A stretch of 64,000 nt of DNA from Nocardia terpenica. GTDB taxonomy: Bacteria > Actinomycetota > Actinomycetes > Mycobacteriales > Mycobacteriaceae. Positions 17,497-26,254 of the stretch are shown here, piece after piece. The translations under genes and the position numbers were made by a program. Each line of letters opens with the position of its first letter. Position 1 is the first letter of the stretch. The notes beneath the pieces are model-generated. The model had not been told where the DNA came from. It searched no databases and saw only the letters and a list, made by a program, of their open reading frames with translations. The stretch is from NCBI RefSeq assembly GCF_013186535.1, contig NZ_JABMCZ010000004.1, forward strand, positions 310,001-374,000, given 5' to 3'.

Positions 17497-17528
17497 CAGC
17501 CCACCGGGAGCGCGGACCCGGTGGGCTG
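17497..17528. terminator. Terminator hairpin between small gene and Nudix gene
   Basis: A perfect 12-bp stem, CAGCCCACCGGG (17497-17508) with CCCGGTGGGCTG (17517-17528), encloses the loop AGCGCGGA. It lies 16 bp after the small gene and 34 bp before the end of the opposing Nudix gene. It can act in both directions. Confidence 0.75.
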
Positions 17529-17562
17529 CGTGCCGTCCCGCGACGATGGGCCGGACAACCGG

Positions 17563-18072
17563 TCAGGCGAGCAGATCCGGGATGAGCACGCGGGTGTCGG
17601 GCACGAACGGCCAGTCCGGATCCGCCAGGTGCGCACGCAATTCCGCGTCGGTCCACCACCATCCGGCGGCGATCTCCTCGGGCTGATGGCGGATCGGGCC
17701 GTCCCAGCGCACCTCGTAGGCGAACAGGTGGCAGCGCATCGGCCTGCCCAGCCACTGCCCGTCCCAGGACGCCCGGGCCAGCGGCACCGGATCGGCGGCC
17801 GGGGTGATTCCCAATTCCTCGCCCAGCTCGCGCACGGCCGCCGCGGCCGGATTCTCGCCCGGGTCCAGCACGCCCCCGGCCAGGCAGTCGTGCATTCCGG
17901 CGAACACCGCCTTGGTGTCGGTGCGGCGGTGGACGTAGATCCGCTCGCCGTCCGGCGACCGCACCAGCACCCCGGCGCTGGCGTGCCACAGACCCTCGGC
18001 GTAGACGACCGAGCGTTCGGCGCTGCCGGTCGGCCGCCCGTGCCGGTCGTAGATCGCGATGATCTCGCCCAT
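17563..18072 (-). CDS. Nudix hydrolase (YfcD/IDI-like)
   Basis: A 169-residue Nudix hydrolase with a perfect Nudix box, beginning GGVLDPGENPAAAAV and continuing RELGEELGI (about residues 66-89), which binds the metal and diphosphate substrate. The N-terminal IIAIYDRHGRPTGSAERSVVYAEGLWH and the internal RIYVHRRTDTKAVF resemble the YfcD/isopentenyl-diphosphate-isomerase-like branch. The substrate is unknown. The ATG starts two bases after the stop of the GntR regulator, so they share an operon. This places it next to the 5-oxoproline genes on the other strand, but no obvious biochemical link exists. Confidence 0.9.
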   Translation of the reverse strand: MGEIIAIYDRHGRPTGSAERSVVYAEGLWHASAGVLVRSPDGERIYVHRRTDTKAVFAGMHDCLAGGVLDPGENPAAAAVRELGEELGITPAADPVPLARASWDGQWLGRPMRCHLFAYEVRWDGPIRHQPEEIAAGWWWTDAELRAHLADPDWPFVPDTRVLIPDLLA

Positions 18073-18074
18073 GC

Positions 18075-18788
18075 TCAGGACACCCGGCCGAGTTCGGCGT
18101 ACGCGGCCAGGATCTGTGCCTCGGCATCGCGCAGGTAATCGGCCAGCATCCGGGCCGACGCGGCGGCCTCGCCGCGGGCGAGCGCGTCGTACACGTCGTG
18201 ATTGCGCCGCAGATACGGGCGGTGGAAGGCGTGCGGATCGGCGACCACGTGGAAGATCAGCCGCAGCTCGTTCCACACCGAGGCCATCAGCGCATCGAGC
18301 AGGCGGCTGTCGTTGAGCGCGGTGACGGCGCGGTGGAAGTCGACGTCGGCGGTGCCGACGCCGGTCCAGTCGCCCTGTGCCGCACAGTGATCCGCGCGCT
18401 CCAGCGCCGCGCCGACCGTGCCGAGGTCGGCGCCGGTGCGGGCGTGGTCGCGCAGCGCCGCGCACTCCACGATGCGGCGGCACTTGTACACCTCGGCGAC
18501 ATCGTCGGCGCTCGGAATGCGCACGAACACACCGCGATTGAGCTCGTGGACGACCAGCCGCTCCTCGATGAGCGTGCGGAACGCCTCGCGCACGGTATTG
18601 CGCGAAACACCCAGTGCCGCACAGATGTCCGGCTCCGACAGCCGGGTGCCCGGCAGGAAGGTGCCATTGAGAATGCCCTCGCGCACGATATCGGCCACCT
18701 GGGCGCTGCGGCTGGCGCGATCGAGCCGGTCGCGGTGGGCGGCCAGCGTCGCGTAGGTCCCGACGGCCGCGCCGGATGACGCCGTCAT
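18075..18788 (-). CDS. GntR family regulator, FCD (FadR) subfamily
   Basis: A 237-residue regulator with an N-terminal winged helix (LSEPDICAALGVSRNTVREAFRTLIEERLVV, about residues 50-80) and a C-terminal all-helical FCD ligand-binding domain. The FCD metal-site residues are indicated by ADVDFHRAVTALND and the later histidines in the HAFHRPYLRRNHDVY region. FCD proteins usually sense organic acids. It is divergent from the MFS-pxpABC operon with 160 bp between starts, so it likely represses that operon and itself, with 5-oxoproline or a related acid as ligand (inferred). Confidence 0.9.
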   Translation of the reverse strand: MTASSGAAVGTYATLAAHRDRLDRASRSAQVADIVREGILNGTFLPGTRLSEPDICAALGVSRNTVREAFRTLIEERLVVHELNRGVFVRIPSADDVAEVYKCRRIVECAALRDHARTGADLGTVGAALERADHCAAQGDWTGVGTADVDFHRAVTALNDSRLLDALMASVWNELRLIFHVVADPHAFHRPYLRRNHDVYDALARGEAAASARMLADYLRDAEAQILAAYAELGRVS

Positions 18789-18884
18789 CGCGGTCCTCCC
18801 TGTTTCTGTGCCGATACACGCTCTGCCTCGAGATTACCCCGGTCGACGGACAATTTCCGAACAATCCACTCGTGGTATTGCAGG

Positions 18885-18897
18885 ATCGTTCAACGAT
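18885..18897. promoter_or_regulatory. 13-bp palindrome, candidate GntR operator
   Basis: ATCGTT and AACGAT form a perfect inverted repeat around a central C. The site lies 51 bp before the MFS start and 96 bp from the GntR start. The T-GT-AC-A pattern resembles FCD-type GntR sites. Confidence 0.5.
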
Positions 18898-18948
18898 TCC
18901 TACGATGAGACCTCTGCCACACCCTCCCGAGGAACACGAGGGGTCACC

Positions 18949-20214
18949 ATGACCGACACACCGACAGCCGCCCGCACCACCGCGCCACCGATGCAGTGGT
19001 TCCGCACCCTGAGCGCCCCGGGCCGGCGCGCCTTCGCGGGCGCGTTCGGCGGATACGGGCTGGATTCCTACGACTTCCAGGTGCTGCCGCTGGCGCTGGG
19101 CGCCATCGGCTCCTACTTCGCGCTGAGCACCGGGCAGTCCGGGCTGCTCACCACGGTCACGCTGGTGGTGTCGGCCGTCGGCGGGGCGGCGGCGGGCGTG
19201 CTCGCCGACCGCATCGGCCGGGTGCGCACGCTGCAGCTGACCATCGCGGTGTACGCGGTGTTCACCGTGTTGTGCGGGCTGGCCTGGAATTTCGAGACCC
19301 TGCTGCTGTTCCGGGCGCTGCAGGGGCTCGGCTTCGGCGGCGAGTGGGCGGCGGGGGCGATCCTGGTCGCCGAGTACGCCCGGCCGGAGTACCGGGGCCG
19401 GGCCGTGGCCTGGGTGCAGAGCGCGTGGGCGGTCGGCTGGGGGCTGGCCGTGTGCGTGTACACCGTGGTGTTCCAGCTGTTCGACGAGCGGGTCGCGTGG
19501 CGGGTGTTGTTCTTCACCGGCGCGCTCCCGGCGGTGCTGATCGTCTGGGTGCGGCGCAGCGTGACCGACGCCGCGGTGGTGACGCGGTCGCCCGGGGACA
19601 CCGCCGGGCGCGGCGGTTTTCGCGGCATCTTCGCCCAGGACCTGTGGCGCACCACGGTTTTCGCGGCGATCATGGCGACGGGCGTGCAGGGCGGCTACTA
19701 CACGCTGGCCACCTGGCTGCCCACCTACCTGAAGAAGAGCCGCCATCTCACCGTCGTCGGCACCGGCGGCTATCTGGTGTTCCTGATCGGCGGCGCGTTC
19801 TGCGGCTACATCGCCGGGGGTATCCTCACCGACAGGCTCGGTCGCAAGCGCAATATCCAGCTGTTCGCGATGCTGTCGGTGGTGTTCATGATCGCCTACA
19901 CGCAGGTTCCGCAGGGCGCCGACACCCTGGTGCTGGTGCTCGGGTTCCCGCTGGGCTTCTCCACCTCCGCCATCTTCTCCGGCTTCGGTTCGTATCTGGC
20001 GGAGCTGTTTCCGACCCGATACCGCGGCACCGGGCAGGGGTTCACCTACAACTTCGGGCGCGGCGTGGGCGCGGTGTTCCCGACGGCGGTGGGATACCTG
20101 GCCTCGACGACGCTGGGGATGGCGGGTGCGATGCTGTTCGGGGCGCTCGGTTACGCGGTCGCGGTGCTGGCGCTGCTCGGGCTGCCCGAGACGCGGGGCC
20201 GGGCGCTGGCGTGA
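18949..20214 (+). CDS. MFS transporter, likely 5-oxoproline or organic-acid uptake
   Basis: A 421-residue major facilitator with about 12 hydrophobic segments. The loop 2-3 motif is ADRIGRVRTL. GYGLDSYDFQVLPLALGAI contains the membrane aspartates typical of the metabolite:H+ symporter (AAHS/MHS) branch. The later EYRGRAVAWVQSAWAVGWGL and PTRYRGTGQGFTYNFGRGVG are family loops. I start at the ATG at 18949, before MTDTPTAARTT. It heads a transcription unit with pxpA, 44 bp away. By context the substrate is probably 5-oxoproline or a related acid, with uptake driven by protons. No direct sequence evidence fixes the substrate. Confidence 0.9.
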   Translation: MTDTPTAARTTAPPMQWFRTLSAPGRRAFAGAFGGYGLDSYDFQVLPLALGAIGSYFALSTGQSGLLTTVTLVVSAVGGAAAGVLADRIGRVRTLQLTIAVYAVFTVLCGLAWNFETLLLFRALQGLGFGGEWAAGAILVAEYARPEYRGRAVAWVQSAWAVGWGLAVCVYTVVFQLFDERVAWRVLFFTGALPAVLIVWVRRSVTDAAVVTRSPGDTAGRGGFRGIFAQDLWRTTVFAAIMATGVQGGYYTLATWLPTYLKKSRHLTVVGTGGYLVFLIGGAFCGYIAGGILTDRLGRKRNIQLFAMLSVVFMIAYTQVPQGADTLVLVLGFPLGFSTSAIFSGFGSYLAELFPTRYRGTGQGFTYNFGRGVGAVFPTAVGYLASTTLGMAGAMLFGALGYAVAVLALLGLPETRGRALA

Positions 20215-20258
20215 ACGGAACCGGTTGTGCGGTAAGAGAATACGAGGTAGGGAGTGTG

Positions 20259-21005
20259 ATGATCGATCTGAACAGTGATCTCGGCGAGGGCTTCGGCGCC
20301 TGGACCATGGGCGACGACGCGGCCCTGCTGGAGGTCGTGACCAGTGCCAATATCGCGTGCGGATTCCACGCCGGGGATCCCGCGATCATGCGCCGGACCT
20401 GTGAGCTGGCGGTGGCGCGCGGGGTGCGGATCGGCGCGCACATCTCCTATCGGGATCTGGCCGGATTCGGCCGCCGCGCCATCGCGGTGCCGCCGCGGGA
20501 GCTGGCCGACGAATGCCTGTACCAGATCGGTGCGCTGGACGCCTTCGCGCGGGCCGCGGGCGACCGGGTGCGCTACGTGAAACCGCATGGCGCGCTGTAT
20601 CATTCGGCGTCCTCGGACCGTGCCGTCGCGGACGCGGTGGTGTCCGCGATCGCGGCGCACGGCGGGCTGAGCGTGCTGGGGCTGCCCGGATCGCAGCTGG
20701 AGGCGGCGGCGACGGCGGCCGGAATCGCGTTCCACGCCGAGGGCTTCGCCGACCGCGCCTACACGCCCGCCGGATCGCTGGTGTCGCGCAGCGAGGCGGG
20801 CAGCGTGCTCGACCACGAATCGGCGCTGGCACAGGCGATCTCGATCGCCGTGGACGGCTCGGTGCGCGATATCGCGGGCGCCCCGGTGGCGGTTCCGGCG
20901 CGCAGCCTCTGCGTGCACGGCGATTCGCCGGGCGCGGTCGCCATGGCCCGCGCGATCCGAGAGGCGTTGACCGGCAAGGGCATCGAGCTGCGGGCCTTCG
21001 CATGA
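20259..21005 (+). CDS. pxpA: 5-oxoprolinase subunit A (LamB/YcsF family)
   Basis: PxpA works with PxpB and PxpC to hydrolyse 5-oxoproline to glutamate at the cost of ATP. The 248-residue protein shows the family start MIDLNSDLGEGFGAWTMGDD, the metal- and substrate-site segments SANIACGFHAGDP and RIGAHISYRDLAGFGRR, and YVKPHGALYH. The ATG at 20259 lies after a GAGGTAGGGAG ribosome site; a GTG one codon earlier is an alternative. Its last four bases overlap the pxpB start, so stoichiometric translation is expected. Confidence 0.93.
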   Translation: MIDLNSDLGEGFGAWTMGDDAALLEVVTSANIACGFHAGDPAIMRRTCELAVARGVRIGAHISYRDLAGFGRRAIAVPPRELADECLYQIGALDAFARAAGDRVRYVKPHGALYHSASSDRAVADAVVSAIAAHGGLSVLGLPGSQLEAAATAAGIAFHAEGFADRAYTPAGSLVSRSEAGSVLDHESALAQAISIAVDGSVRDIAGAPVAVPARSLCVHGDSPGAVAMARAIREALTGKGIELRAFA

Positions 21006-21634
21006 GTGATCTGCTGATCCGCCCCGCGGGGGATCGGGCGCTGCTGGTGGAGCCCGGGGACCACGCCGCGCTGGCCGGTCTGGTCGATCGGCTGCGGGCG
21101 CGTCCGCTGGCGGGGATGACCGATTTCCTTCCGGCGGCGCGGACGGTGCTGGTCACCGTGGAGCGGGGCGTCGATCTCGCCGCCGTGGCCGATGGGCTGC
21201 GGGCGGCGGCCGAGGCGGTCGAGGGGACGTCGGGAGCCGAGAGTGCCGAGGAGCCGATTGTCGTCCCGGTCCGCTACGATGGCGCCGATCTCGCGGAAAC
21301 CGCTGCCCTGCTGGGTATTTCGACCGACGAGCTGATCCGCAGGCATACCGGGCACGTGTGGCGGTGCGCCTTCATCGGATTCGCGCCCGGCTTCGGCTAT
21401 CTGGAGTCGCCGGAGGCGAATCTGGCGGTGCCGCGCCGCGATCAGGCGCGCACCCGGATCCCGGCCGGATCGGTCGCGCTGGCGGGCGGCTACAGCGCCG
21501 TCTACCCGCGCACCTCGCCGGGCGGCTGGCGGATCATCGGGACCACCGACGTGGCGCTGTGGGATCTCGATCGGCCCGAACCCGCCCTGCTGCATCCGGG
21601 CGGGCGGGTCCGGTTCACGCCGGTGCGGGACTGA
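21002..21634 (+). CDS. pxpB: 5-oxoprolinase subunit B (KipI family)
   Basis: A 210-residue PxpB/KipI protein, the ATP-side partner that pairs with PxpC in the 5-oxoprolinase complex. Seen are the N-terminal LLIRPAGDRALLVEPGD, the family core VPVRYDGADLAETAALLGISTDELIRRHTG, and the highly conserved CAFIGFAPGFGYLE at about residues 123-136. AVPRRDQARTRIPAGSVALAGGYSAVYPRTSPGGWRIIG follows, a near-complete carboxyltransferase-like signature. ATGA overlap with pxpA. Confidence 0.93.
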   Translation: MSDLLIRPAGDRALLVEPGDHAALAGLVDRLRARPLAGMTDFLPAARTVLVTVERGVDLAAVADGLRAAAEAVEGTSGAESAEEPIVVPVRYDGADLAETAALLGISTDELIRRHTGHVWRCAFIGFAPGFGYLESPEANLAVPRRDQARTRIPAGSVALAGGYSAVYPRTSPGGWRIIGTTDVALWDLDRPEPALLHPGGRVRFTPVRD

Positions 21635-21683
21635 GCCGTCGCGTGCCGGGTGCCGTGGTGGGTGTGGTTGGGGAAGAAGGGAT

Positions 21684-22571
21684 GTGGCGGTGGTGACGAG
21701 CACGGCGAGGCTGCGGGTGCTGGAGCCCGGAATGTTGTGCACCGTGCAGGATTTCGGGCGGCGCGGCTGGTTCCACTCGGGTGTCGGAGTGGCGGGCGCC
21801 GCCGATCGAGGGTCGTTCGCGCTGGCGAATCGGCTCGTCGGCAACGACGAATCGGCCGCGGCGATCGAATGCCTGATCGGGGGGCTGCGGCTGGAAACCA
21901 CCGGGCCCGTGGTGATGTCGGTGACCGGCGCGCCCGCGCCGATCACGGTCGACGGCCGCCGCGAGGCGCACGCGTCGGTGCTGTACCTGCGGGCCGGGCA
22001 GCGCCTGGACCTCGGTCATGCCGCGGCCGGGATGCGCAGCTACCTCGCGGTGCGCGGGGGCATCGACGTCGCGCCGGTGCTGGGGTCGCGCAGCCGCGAC
22101 ACGCTCGCCGGGATCGGGCCGGAGCCGCTGCGCGCCGGAGACGAGCTCCCGGTGGGGGCCGCGCCGCGGGGCTGGCCGACCGTGGCGGTGGCGCCGGTCG
22201 CCGCGCTCACCGGCGAACCGGTGCTGGCGCGAGTTCGGTTGGGCCCCAGGGACGATTGGTTCACCCGGGCCGCGGACCTGTGCGCCGGGCAGTGGCAGGT
22301 GTCCACCGACACCGACCGCGTCGGGGTGCGGCTCGATCGCGTCGGCGACGGTCCCGCGCTGGTCCGGGTCGATGCCACGGAGTTGCCCACCGAGGGGGTC
22401 GCGCTGGGCGCCATCCAGATTCCGCCGTCCGGGCAACCGGTCGTTTTTCTTGCGGATCACCCGATTACCGGCGGGTATCCCGTGGTGGGCACGGTGCTGG
22501 ATGCCGATGTGGACCTGCTGGCGCAGGCGCGGCCGGGGCAGCGGGTGCGGTTCCGGATGTGGGCGCCGTAA
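21684..22571 (+). CDS. pxpC: 5-oxoprolinase subunit C (KipA family)
   Basis: A 295-residue biotin-dependent-carboxylase-like protein, the third 5-oxoprolinase subunit. Diagnostic segments are LEPGMLCTVQDFGRRGWFHSGVGVAGAADRGSFALANRLVGND at the N-terminus, AGMRSYLAVRGGIDVAPVLGSRSRDTLAGIG (about residues 113-142) and the C-terminal PTEGVALGAIQIPPSGQPVVFLADHPITGGYPVVG. Several GTG codons (21684, 21690, 21693) could start it. A 49-bp gap separates it from pxpB, but it is clearly in the same unit. Confidence 0.92.
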   Translation: MAVVTSTARLRVLEPGMLCTVQDFGRRGWFHSGVGVAGAADRGSFALANRLVGNDESAAAIECLIGGLRLETTGPVVMSVTGAPAPITVDGRREAHASVLYLRAGQRLDLGHAAAGMRSYLAVRGGIDVAPVLGSRSRDTLAGIGPEPLRAGDELPVGAAPRGWPTVAVAPVAALTGEPVLARVRLGPRDDWFTRAADLCAGQWQVSTDTDRVGVRLDRVGDGPALVRVDATELPTEGVALGAIQIPPSGQPVVFLADHPITGGYPVVGTVLDADVDLLAQARPGQRVRFRMWAP

Positions 22572-22650
22572 CAGGGTGATCGCAACCGGCGCGCAACGGT
22601 CGGCGCGGGCGTAGCCTGTGGGGCGCACAGACAGCCGAGAGGGGTCGCTC

Positions 22651-23028
22651 ATGCCGTTTCCGCACGCACTGGCGAAGTTCAACCGTCGGGTCACCAACCG
22701 GGTCGCGGGCCTGGTCGCCGGCCGCGCGCCGGGTCTGGGGGTGATCGTGCACGAGGGACGGAAGTCCGGTCGCGTGTATCGGACGCCGGTGACGGTGTTC
22801 AACCAGGACGGCGCCTTCCGCATCGCCCTGACCTACGGCCGCGACGTCGACTGGCTCAAGAACATCCTCGCCGCGGGCGAATTCGATATGGAACTCGGCG
22901 GCCGCGTGCTACACGTCCACGATCCGGTGGTGCGCCACGACCCGGCCGCCAGCTGGGCCCCGGTCGGCATGCGCCCCTTCTTCACCGCCCTGTCCGCCGA
23001 GTACTACCTGGAGGCGCGCCCGTCCTGA
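22651..23028 (+). CDS. Ddn-like F420-dependent (deazaflavin) reductase
   Basis: A 125-residue split-beta-barrel protein of the Ddn/nitroreductase group of F420H2-dependent enzymes. The F420 site is suggested by EGRKSGRVYRTPVTVF (about residues 35-50) and the internal YGRDVDWLKNILAAGEFDMELGGR. Members reduce quinones, nitroimidazoles or polyaromatic substrates; the physiological role of this one is unknown. A GAGAGGGG ribosome site precedes the ATG. It follows pxpC by 79 bp and probably has its own promoter. Confidence 0.85.
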   Translation: MPFPHALAKFNRRVTNRVAGLVAGRAPGLGVIVHEGRKSGRVYRTPVTVFNQDGAFRIALTYGRDVDWLKNILAAGEFDMELGGRVLHVHDPVVRHDPAASWAPVGMRPFFTALSAEYYLEARPS

Positions 23029-23073
23029 GCCGAATACCGCCGCGCCGCACGAGAAGTCGTCAGGCGTGCGCGG

Positions 23074-23829
23074 TCAGGCGAGCTCCCACAGGGCCGCGCG
23101 GACGCGGAGCAGCATGTCGCAGTCGACCGGTTCCTGAGTGCCGGGGTCGGACGGCCCGGTCCTCGGCGTCCTCCGTCGCCGCTGGGGGAGCGGCGCGGTG
23201 GTCGCCGAGTCGGGGCGCTGGATCAGGTCGGCCGCGGTGAGTTCCCGCACGGCCGTGAGGCAGCCGTAGGTCGTGCGGCCGAGGTCGTGGGCGATGGCGG
23301 TGACGCTGCGCCGGGCATCGGTGGCCGCGAGCACCTCGGCCTGGGCGTCGGTGAGCACCGGGTGCCGACGCCGCACGTGGCGGACCGGCACCACGGGCGT
23401 GCGGTCGACCAGATCCACCGGCCACGGGCCCGCGGCCGGATCGCCGCGGCGCGCGCATTCGTCGACGAGTGCGCGCGGGGCGACGCGGCAGACCGGGGTG
23501 AGCCAGTGCCGGGGCGCGGGCCGGAATTCCGGCTCCGCCGGGGCGGCCAGCAGGAAATAGGCGGCGTCGAAGATCGACAGCAGCGCAAGCGTTTCCAGCC
23601 GAGGCCGATGCAGCAATCGGCCGGAATCCCCGGCGCGAATCCGCCGCCATTCGTCGACGGTGGCCGCACCCGATTCGACGACGAGCCGATCCAGCCCGGT
23701 CGTGCGGTGGCATTCGGCGGCGGCGATGGTTCCGTCCGCGAGGTGAAATGCGCCGTCTCCGACGGACAATATGCCGGTGCTGCGCGCATTTTCCAATCGA
23801 TACAGTTCGTCGATGAGTTCAGGCGACAT
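23074..23829 (-). CDS. Uncharacterised two-domain protein, DUF4388-like plus winged helix
   Basis: A 251-residue protein of unknown function. I start it at the ATG at 23829 because the upstream codons look non-coding. Residues about 10-50 (STGILSVGDGAFHLADGTIAAAECHRTTG) follow the pattern of DUF4388/PATAN-like domains found in signalling proteins. Residues about 160-210 (LTDAQAEVLAATDARRSVTAIAHDLGRTTYGCLTAVRELTAADLI) look like a winged helix. It could be a small transcriptional or gliding-type signalling regulator. It is followed by an arginine-rich tail. Neither assignment is certain. Confidence 0.55.
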   Translation of the reverse strand: MSPELIDELYRLENARSTGILSVGDGAFHLADGTIAAAECHRTTGLDRLVVESGAATVDEWRRIRAGDSGRLLHRPRLETLALLSIFDAAYFLLAAPAEPEFRPAPRHWLTPVCRVAPRALVDECARRGDPAAGPWPVDLVDRTPVVPVRHVRRRHPVLTDAQAEVLAATDARRSVTAIAHDLGRTTYGCLTAVRELTAADLIQRPDSATTAPLPQRRRRTPRTGPSDPGTQEPVDCDMLLRVRAALWELA

Positions 23830-24022
23830 GGCCGTCCTCGGACAATTCGGCGGGAATCCCCGTGCGGGTTCGTGTAACGAGACGGTACACACCGCGGGCC
23901 GGGGATGTCCGGACATTGCCCCGAAAATGTCTGTGAGACAGTCATTTCCGCTGGCAATGCCCCGAGAATACCTTGCGGTATAGAACCTTTCGGAATTCAA
24001 CACCGGCCGGTATCGAATACCT

Positions 24023-25564
24023 TCATTCGATCGGCGATCGGTCGGCGACCAATGCGCGCGCCGGGCCGAACCAGCGCGCCAGAACCTCGGGGAGGTCGCC
24101 GGGCTCGGAATCGTCCGTGGCCCAGGCGATGTAGCCGTCGGGACGGATCAGCAGGGCGGCCGCCGGTGCGTCGGCCGCGGTGGCGGCGACGGTGTCGACG
24201 CGGTCGGACCAGTCGGCGGCGTGCGGGGCGAGCGCGCCGGTGAGGTCGAGCAGCAGCGGTCGTCCGGAATGCAACAGTTCGGCGATTCGCCGTGGGCCCG
24301 TGCCGGTTTCGACCGTCGCCTCCGGGAAGAAGCGCCCGGCGAGCGGGTGGTCGCTGCCGACGTCGTAGCGAATATCGGTCCCCGACATGGTGCGGGCGAT
24401 GTGCTCGACGGTGGACGGTATGGTCAGCAACTCCCCGAACAGCTGCCGCAGCGCGGTCACCTCGGGGCCGGAGGCCATGAGCGCGCTCTGCGAGAGGGAG
24501 CTCATCATCACCCGCTCGCCGATCGGGCGCCGTTCGGACTCGTAGGTGTCGAGCAGACCCTCCGGCGCCCAGCCCCGGATCTGCGCGGCGAGCTTCCAGC
24601 CGAGGTTGAGCGCGTCCTGCAGGCCGAGATTCAGGCCCGGGCCGCCGATGGCCGAGTGCACGTGTGCCGCATCGCCCAGCAACAGCACGCGACCGTCGCG
24701 GTACCGTTCGGCCAGCCGGGTGTTCTGGCCGCTGATCCGACGCAGCGCGGGCACGCCCGCCCAGGTCGGCGGCTGTATCGGCAGGTCGGCGCCGAGCACT
24801 CTCGACACGCTCTCGCGGAGTTCGTCGAACGTCATCGCAATGCTGTCGTCGACCGGTTCGGCGTCGAATTCCATGACGGCGACCAGGGGTCGGCCCGGCT
24901 GCAGTTCGGCGAAGATGAACATGCCGCGCTCGAGGCGATTGTGACCCCAGTGCAGGTCTTCGACGCCGGGGATCCGGAGATCGCCCGTGGGCGTGCGGAA
25001 TTCGTCGGGAACCATCGCGTGCCCCATGCGCGAGACCTGGTTGGGATTGGTGTGCCCGGGGAAGTCGATCCCGGACCGCTTGCGCACCAGGCTCTTTCCG
25101 CCGTCCGCGGCCACCAGGTATCGGGCGGTGAACCGCCGCTCGCCGGACGGGGTCGTGACGGATGCGGTGACGGTGTCGGCATCCTGGGTGAAGTCGGTGA
25201 GGGTATGCCCCCAGCGGATGTCGACACCCAGTTCCCGGGCCCGCTCGACCAGCAGCCGGATCAGGTCGGGCTGCGGGATCATCCAGGCATGCATCGGATT
25301 GTCGTGCAGCAGGCCGAGATTCAGAGGCATGCCGCTGAAGAGGAAGCCGTCCATCGGCCGCGGCGGCGAATCCGGGTACAGGCCGCGCATATCCATGGCC
25401 CGCACCACCTGGCCGATCATGCCGTTGGCCTTCTGCTCGACCGACGGTTCGGGCAGCCGCTCCAGCACGATCGGCGTGATGCCCGCGAGCGCCAGCTCGC
25501 AGGCGAGCATGAGCCCGTTCGGCCCACCACCGGAAATAACGACATCGCACCGTGTTTCGGACAT
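24023..25564 (-). CDS. FAD-dependent aromatic/polyketide-type monooxygenase
   Basis: A 513-residue class A flavin monooxygenase (PHBH fold) that uses NAD(P)H and O2 to hydroxylate an aromatic or polyketide substrate. All three fingerprints are present: the Rossmann motif VVISGGGPNGLMLACELALAG at the N-terminus, the DG motif YLVAADGGKSLVRKRSGI (about residues 148-165), and the GD motif RVLLLGDAAHVHSAIGGPGLNLGLQD (about 289-314). A thioredoxin-like C-terminal domain ends the protein. It resembles the rifampicin monooxygenase/tetracycline hydroxylase branch, so antibiotic modification is one option and tailoring of a secondary metabolite another. It follows its TetR gene by 69 bp on the same strand. 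Confidence 0.9.
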   Translation of the reverse strand: MSETRCDVVISGGGPNGLMLACELALAGITPIVLERLPEPSVEQKANGMIGQVVRAMDMRGLYPDSPPRPMDGFLFSGMPLNLGLLHDNPMHAWMIPQPDLIRLLVERARELGVDIRWGHTLTDFTQDADTVTASVTTPSGERRFTARYLVAADGGKSLVRKRSGIDFPGHTNPNQVSRMGHAMVPDEFRTPTGDLRIPGVEDLHWGHNRLERGMFIFAELQPGRPLVAVMEFDAEPVDDSIAMTFDELRESVSRVLGADLPIQPPTWAGVPALRRISGQNTRLAERYRDGRVLLLGDAAHVHSAIGGPGLNLGLQDALNLGWKLAAQIRGWAPEGLLDTYESERRPIGERVMMSSLSQSALMASGPEVTALRQLFGELLTIPSTVEHIARTMSGTDIRYDVGSDHPLAGRFFPEATVETGTGPRRIAELLHSGRPLLLDLTGALAPHAADWSDRVDTVAATAADAPAAALLIRPDGYIAWATDDSEPGDLPEVLARWFGPARALVADRSPIE

Positions 25565-25633
25565 GACGAGTAAACCCCCTGACGGAGTGGTTATTCAGAT
25601 ATTCGGATCGAAGGGACGAGGAACTACGGCGGG

Positions 25634-26254
25634 TCATACCCCGCCGGACGGGTCCGGGAGTCCGGCGGCGACGGCCGCGAACGCCTCCCGGAGCAGATCG
25701 GTGACGATCACCGGCGGATCGGCGTGGATGTAGACCTCCAGGGCGCTCTGATGGACGGCGAGGGTTATCCCGGCCACCAGGCGGGGGTACGGATGCCGCT
25801 GCGGGTCCAGGCCCGTGCGCTCGGCGATCGCGGCGACGAACTCGTCGAGGGCGCCGCGTGTCATCGAGGCCTGCACCTCCGGCGACCGGACGAACTTGCG
25901 GATCTCGTGCATCTGCGCCGCGGTGGGCGCCCCCCACCCGACGCGGTCGGCCTCGAGGGTCTCCAACACCGCCGTGGTGACCGCGGTCCAGGTCGGCTCG
26001 TCGGCCGGGCGGGCGCGGAATGCCGCGATGGTGCGGTGCATCCGCTCGATCTGGCGGTAGGCCAGGGCGTCGAACTTACCGTTGAAGTAGTTGTTGAAGG
26101 TGCGCACCGAGACCCCGGCCCGTGCCGCGATGTCCTCGCGCACAACGTTTTCCAGGCCGAGCTCGAAGACCAGATCCAGCGCGGCGTCGCTGAGCGCCTT
26201 GCGGGTGTCGAGCTTCTTGCGCTCCCGGAGACCGGGGGTCTGTTCGGTGGGCAT
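25634..26254 (-). CDS. TetR family regulator of the monooxygenase unit
   Basis: A 206-residue TetR repressor. The helix-turn-helix is REDIAARAGVSVRTFNNYFNGKFDAL at about residues 38-63, and the ligand domain has a C-terminus like mycobacterial TetR_C groups (GLDPQRHPYPRLVAGITLAVHQSALEVYI). It precedes the FAD monooxygenase gene and probably regulates it. Three alternating copies of a 14-bp sequence overlap its start and extend upstream, suggesting autorepression. The downstream end of the acyltransferase operon lies 112 bp before it. Confidence 0.9.
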   Translation of the reverse strand: MPTEQTPGLRERKKLDTRKALSDAALDLVFELGLENVVREDIAARAGVSVRTFNNYFNGKFDALAYRQIERMHRTIAAFRARPADEPTWTAVTTAVLETLEADRVGWGAPTAAQMHEIRKFVRSPEVQASMTRGALDEFVAAIAERTGLDPQRHPYPRLVAGITLAVHQSALEVYIHADPPVIVTDLLREAFAAVAAGLPDPSGGV

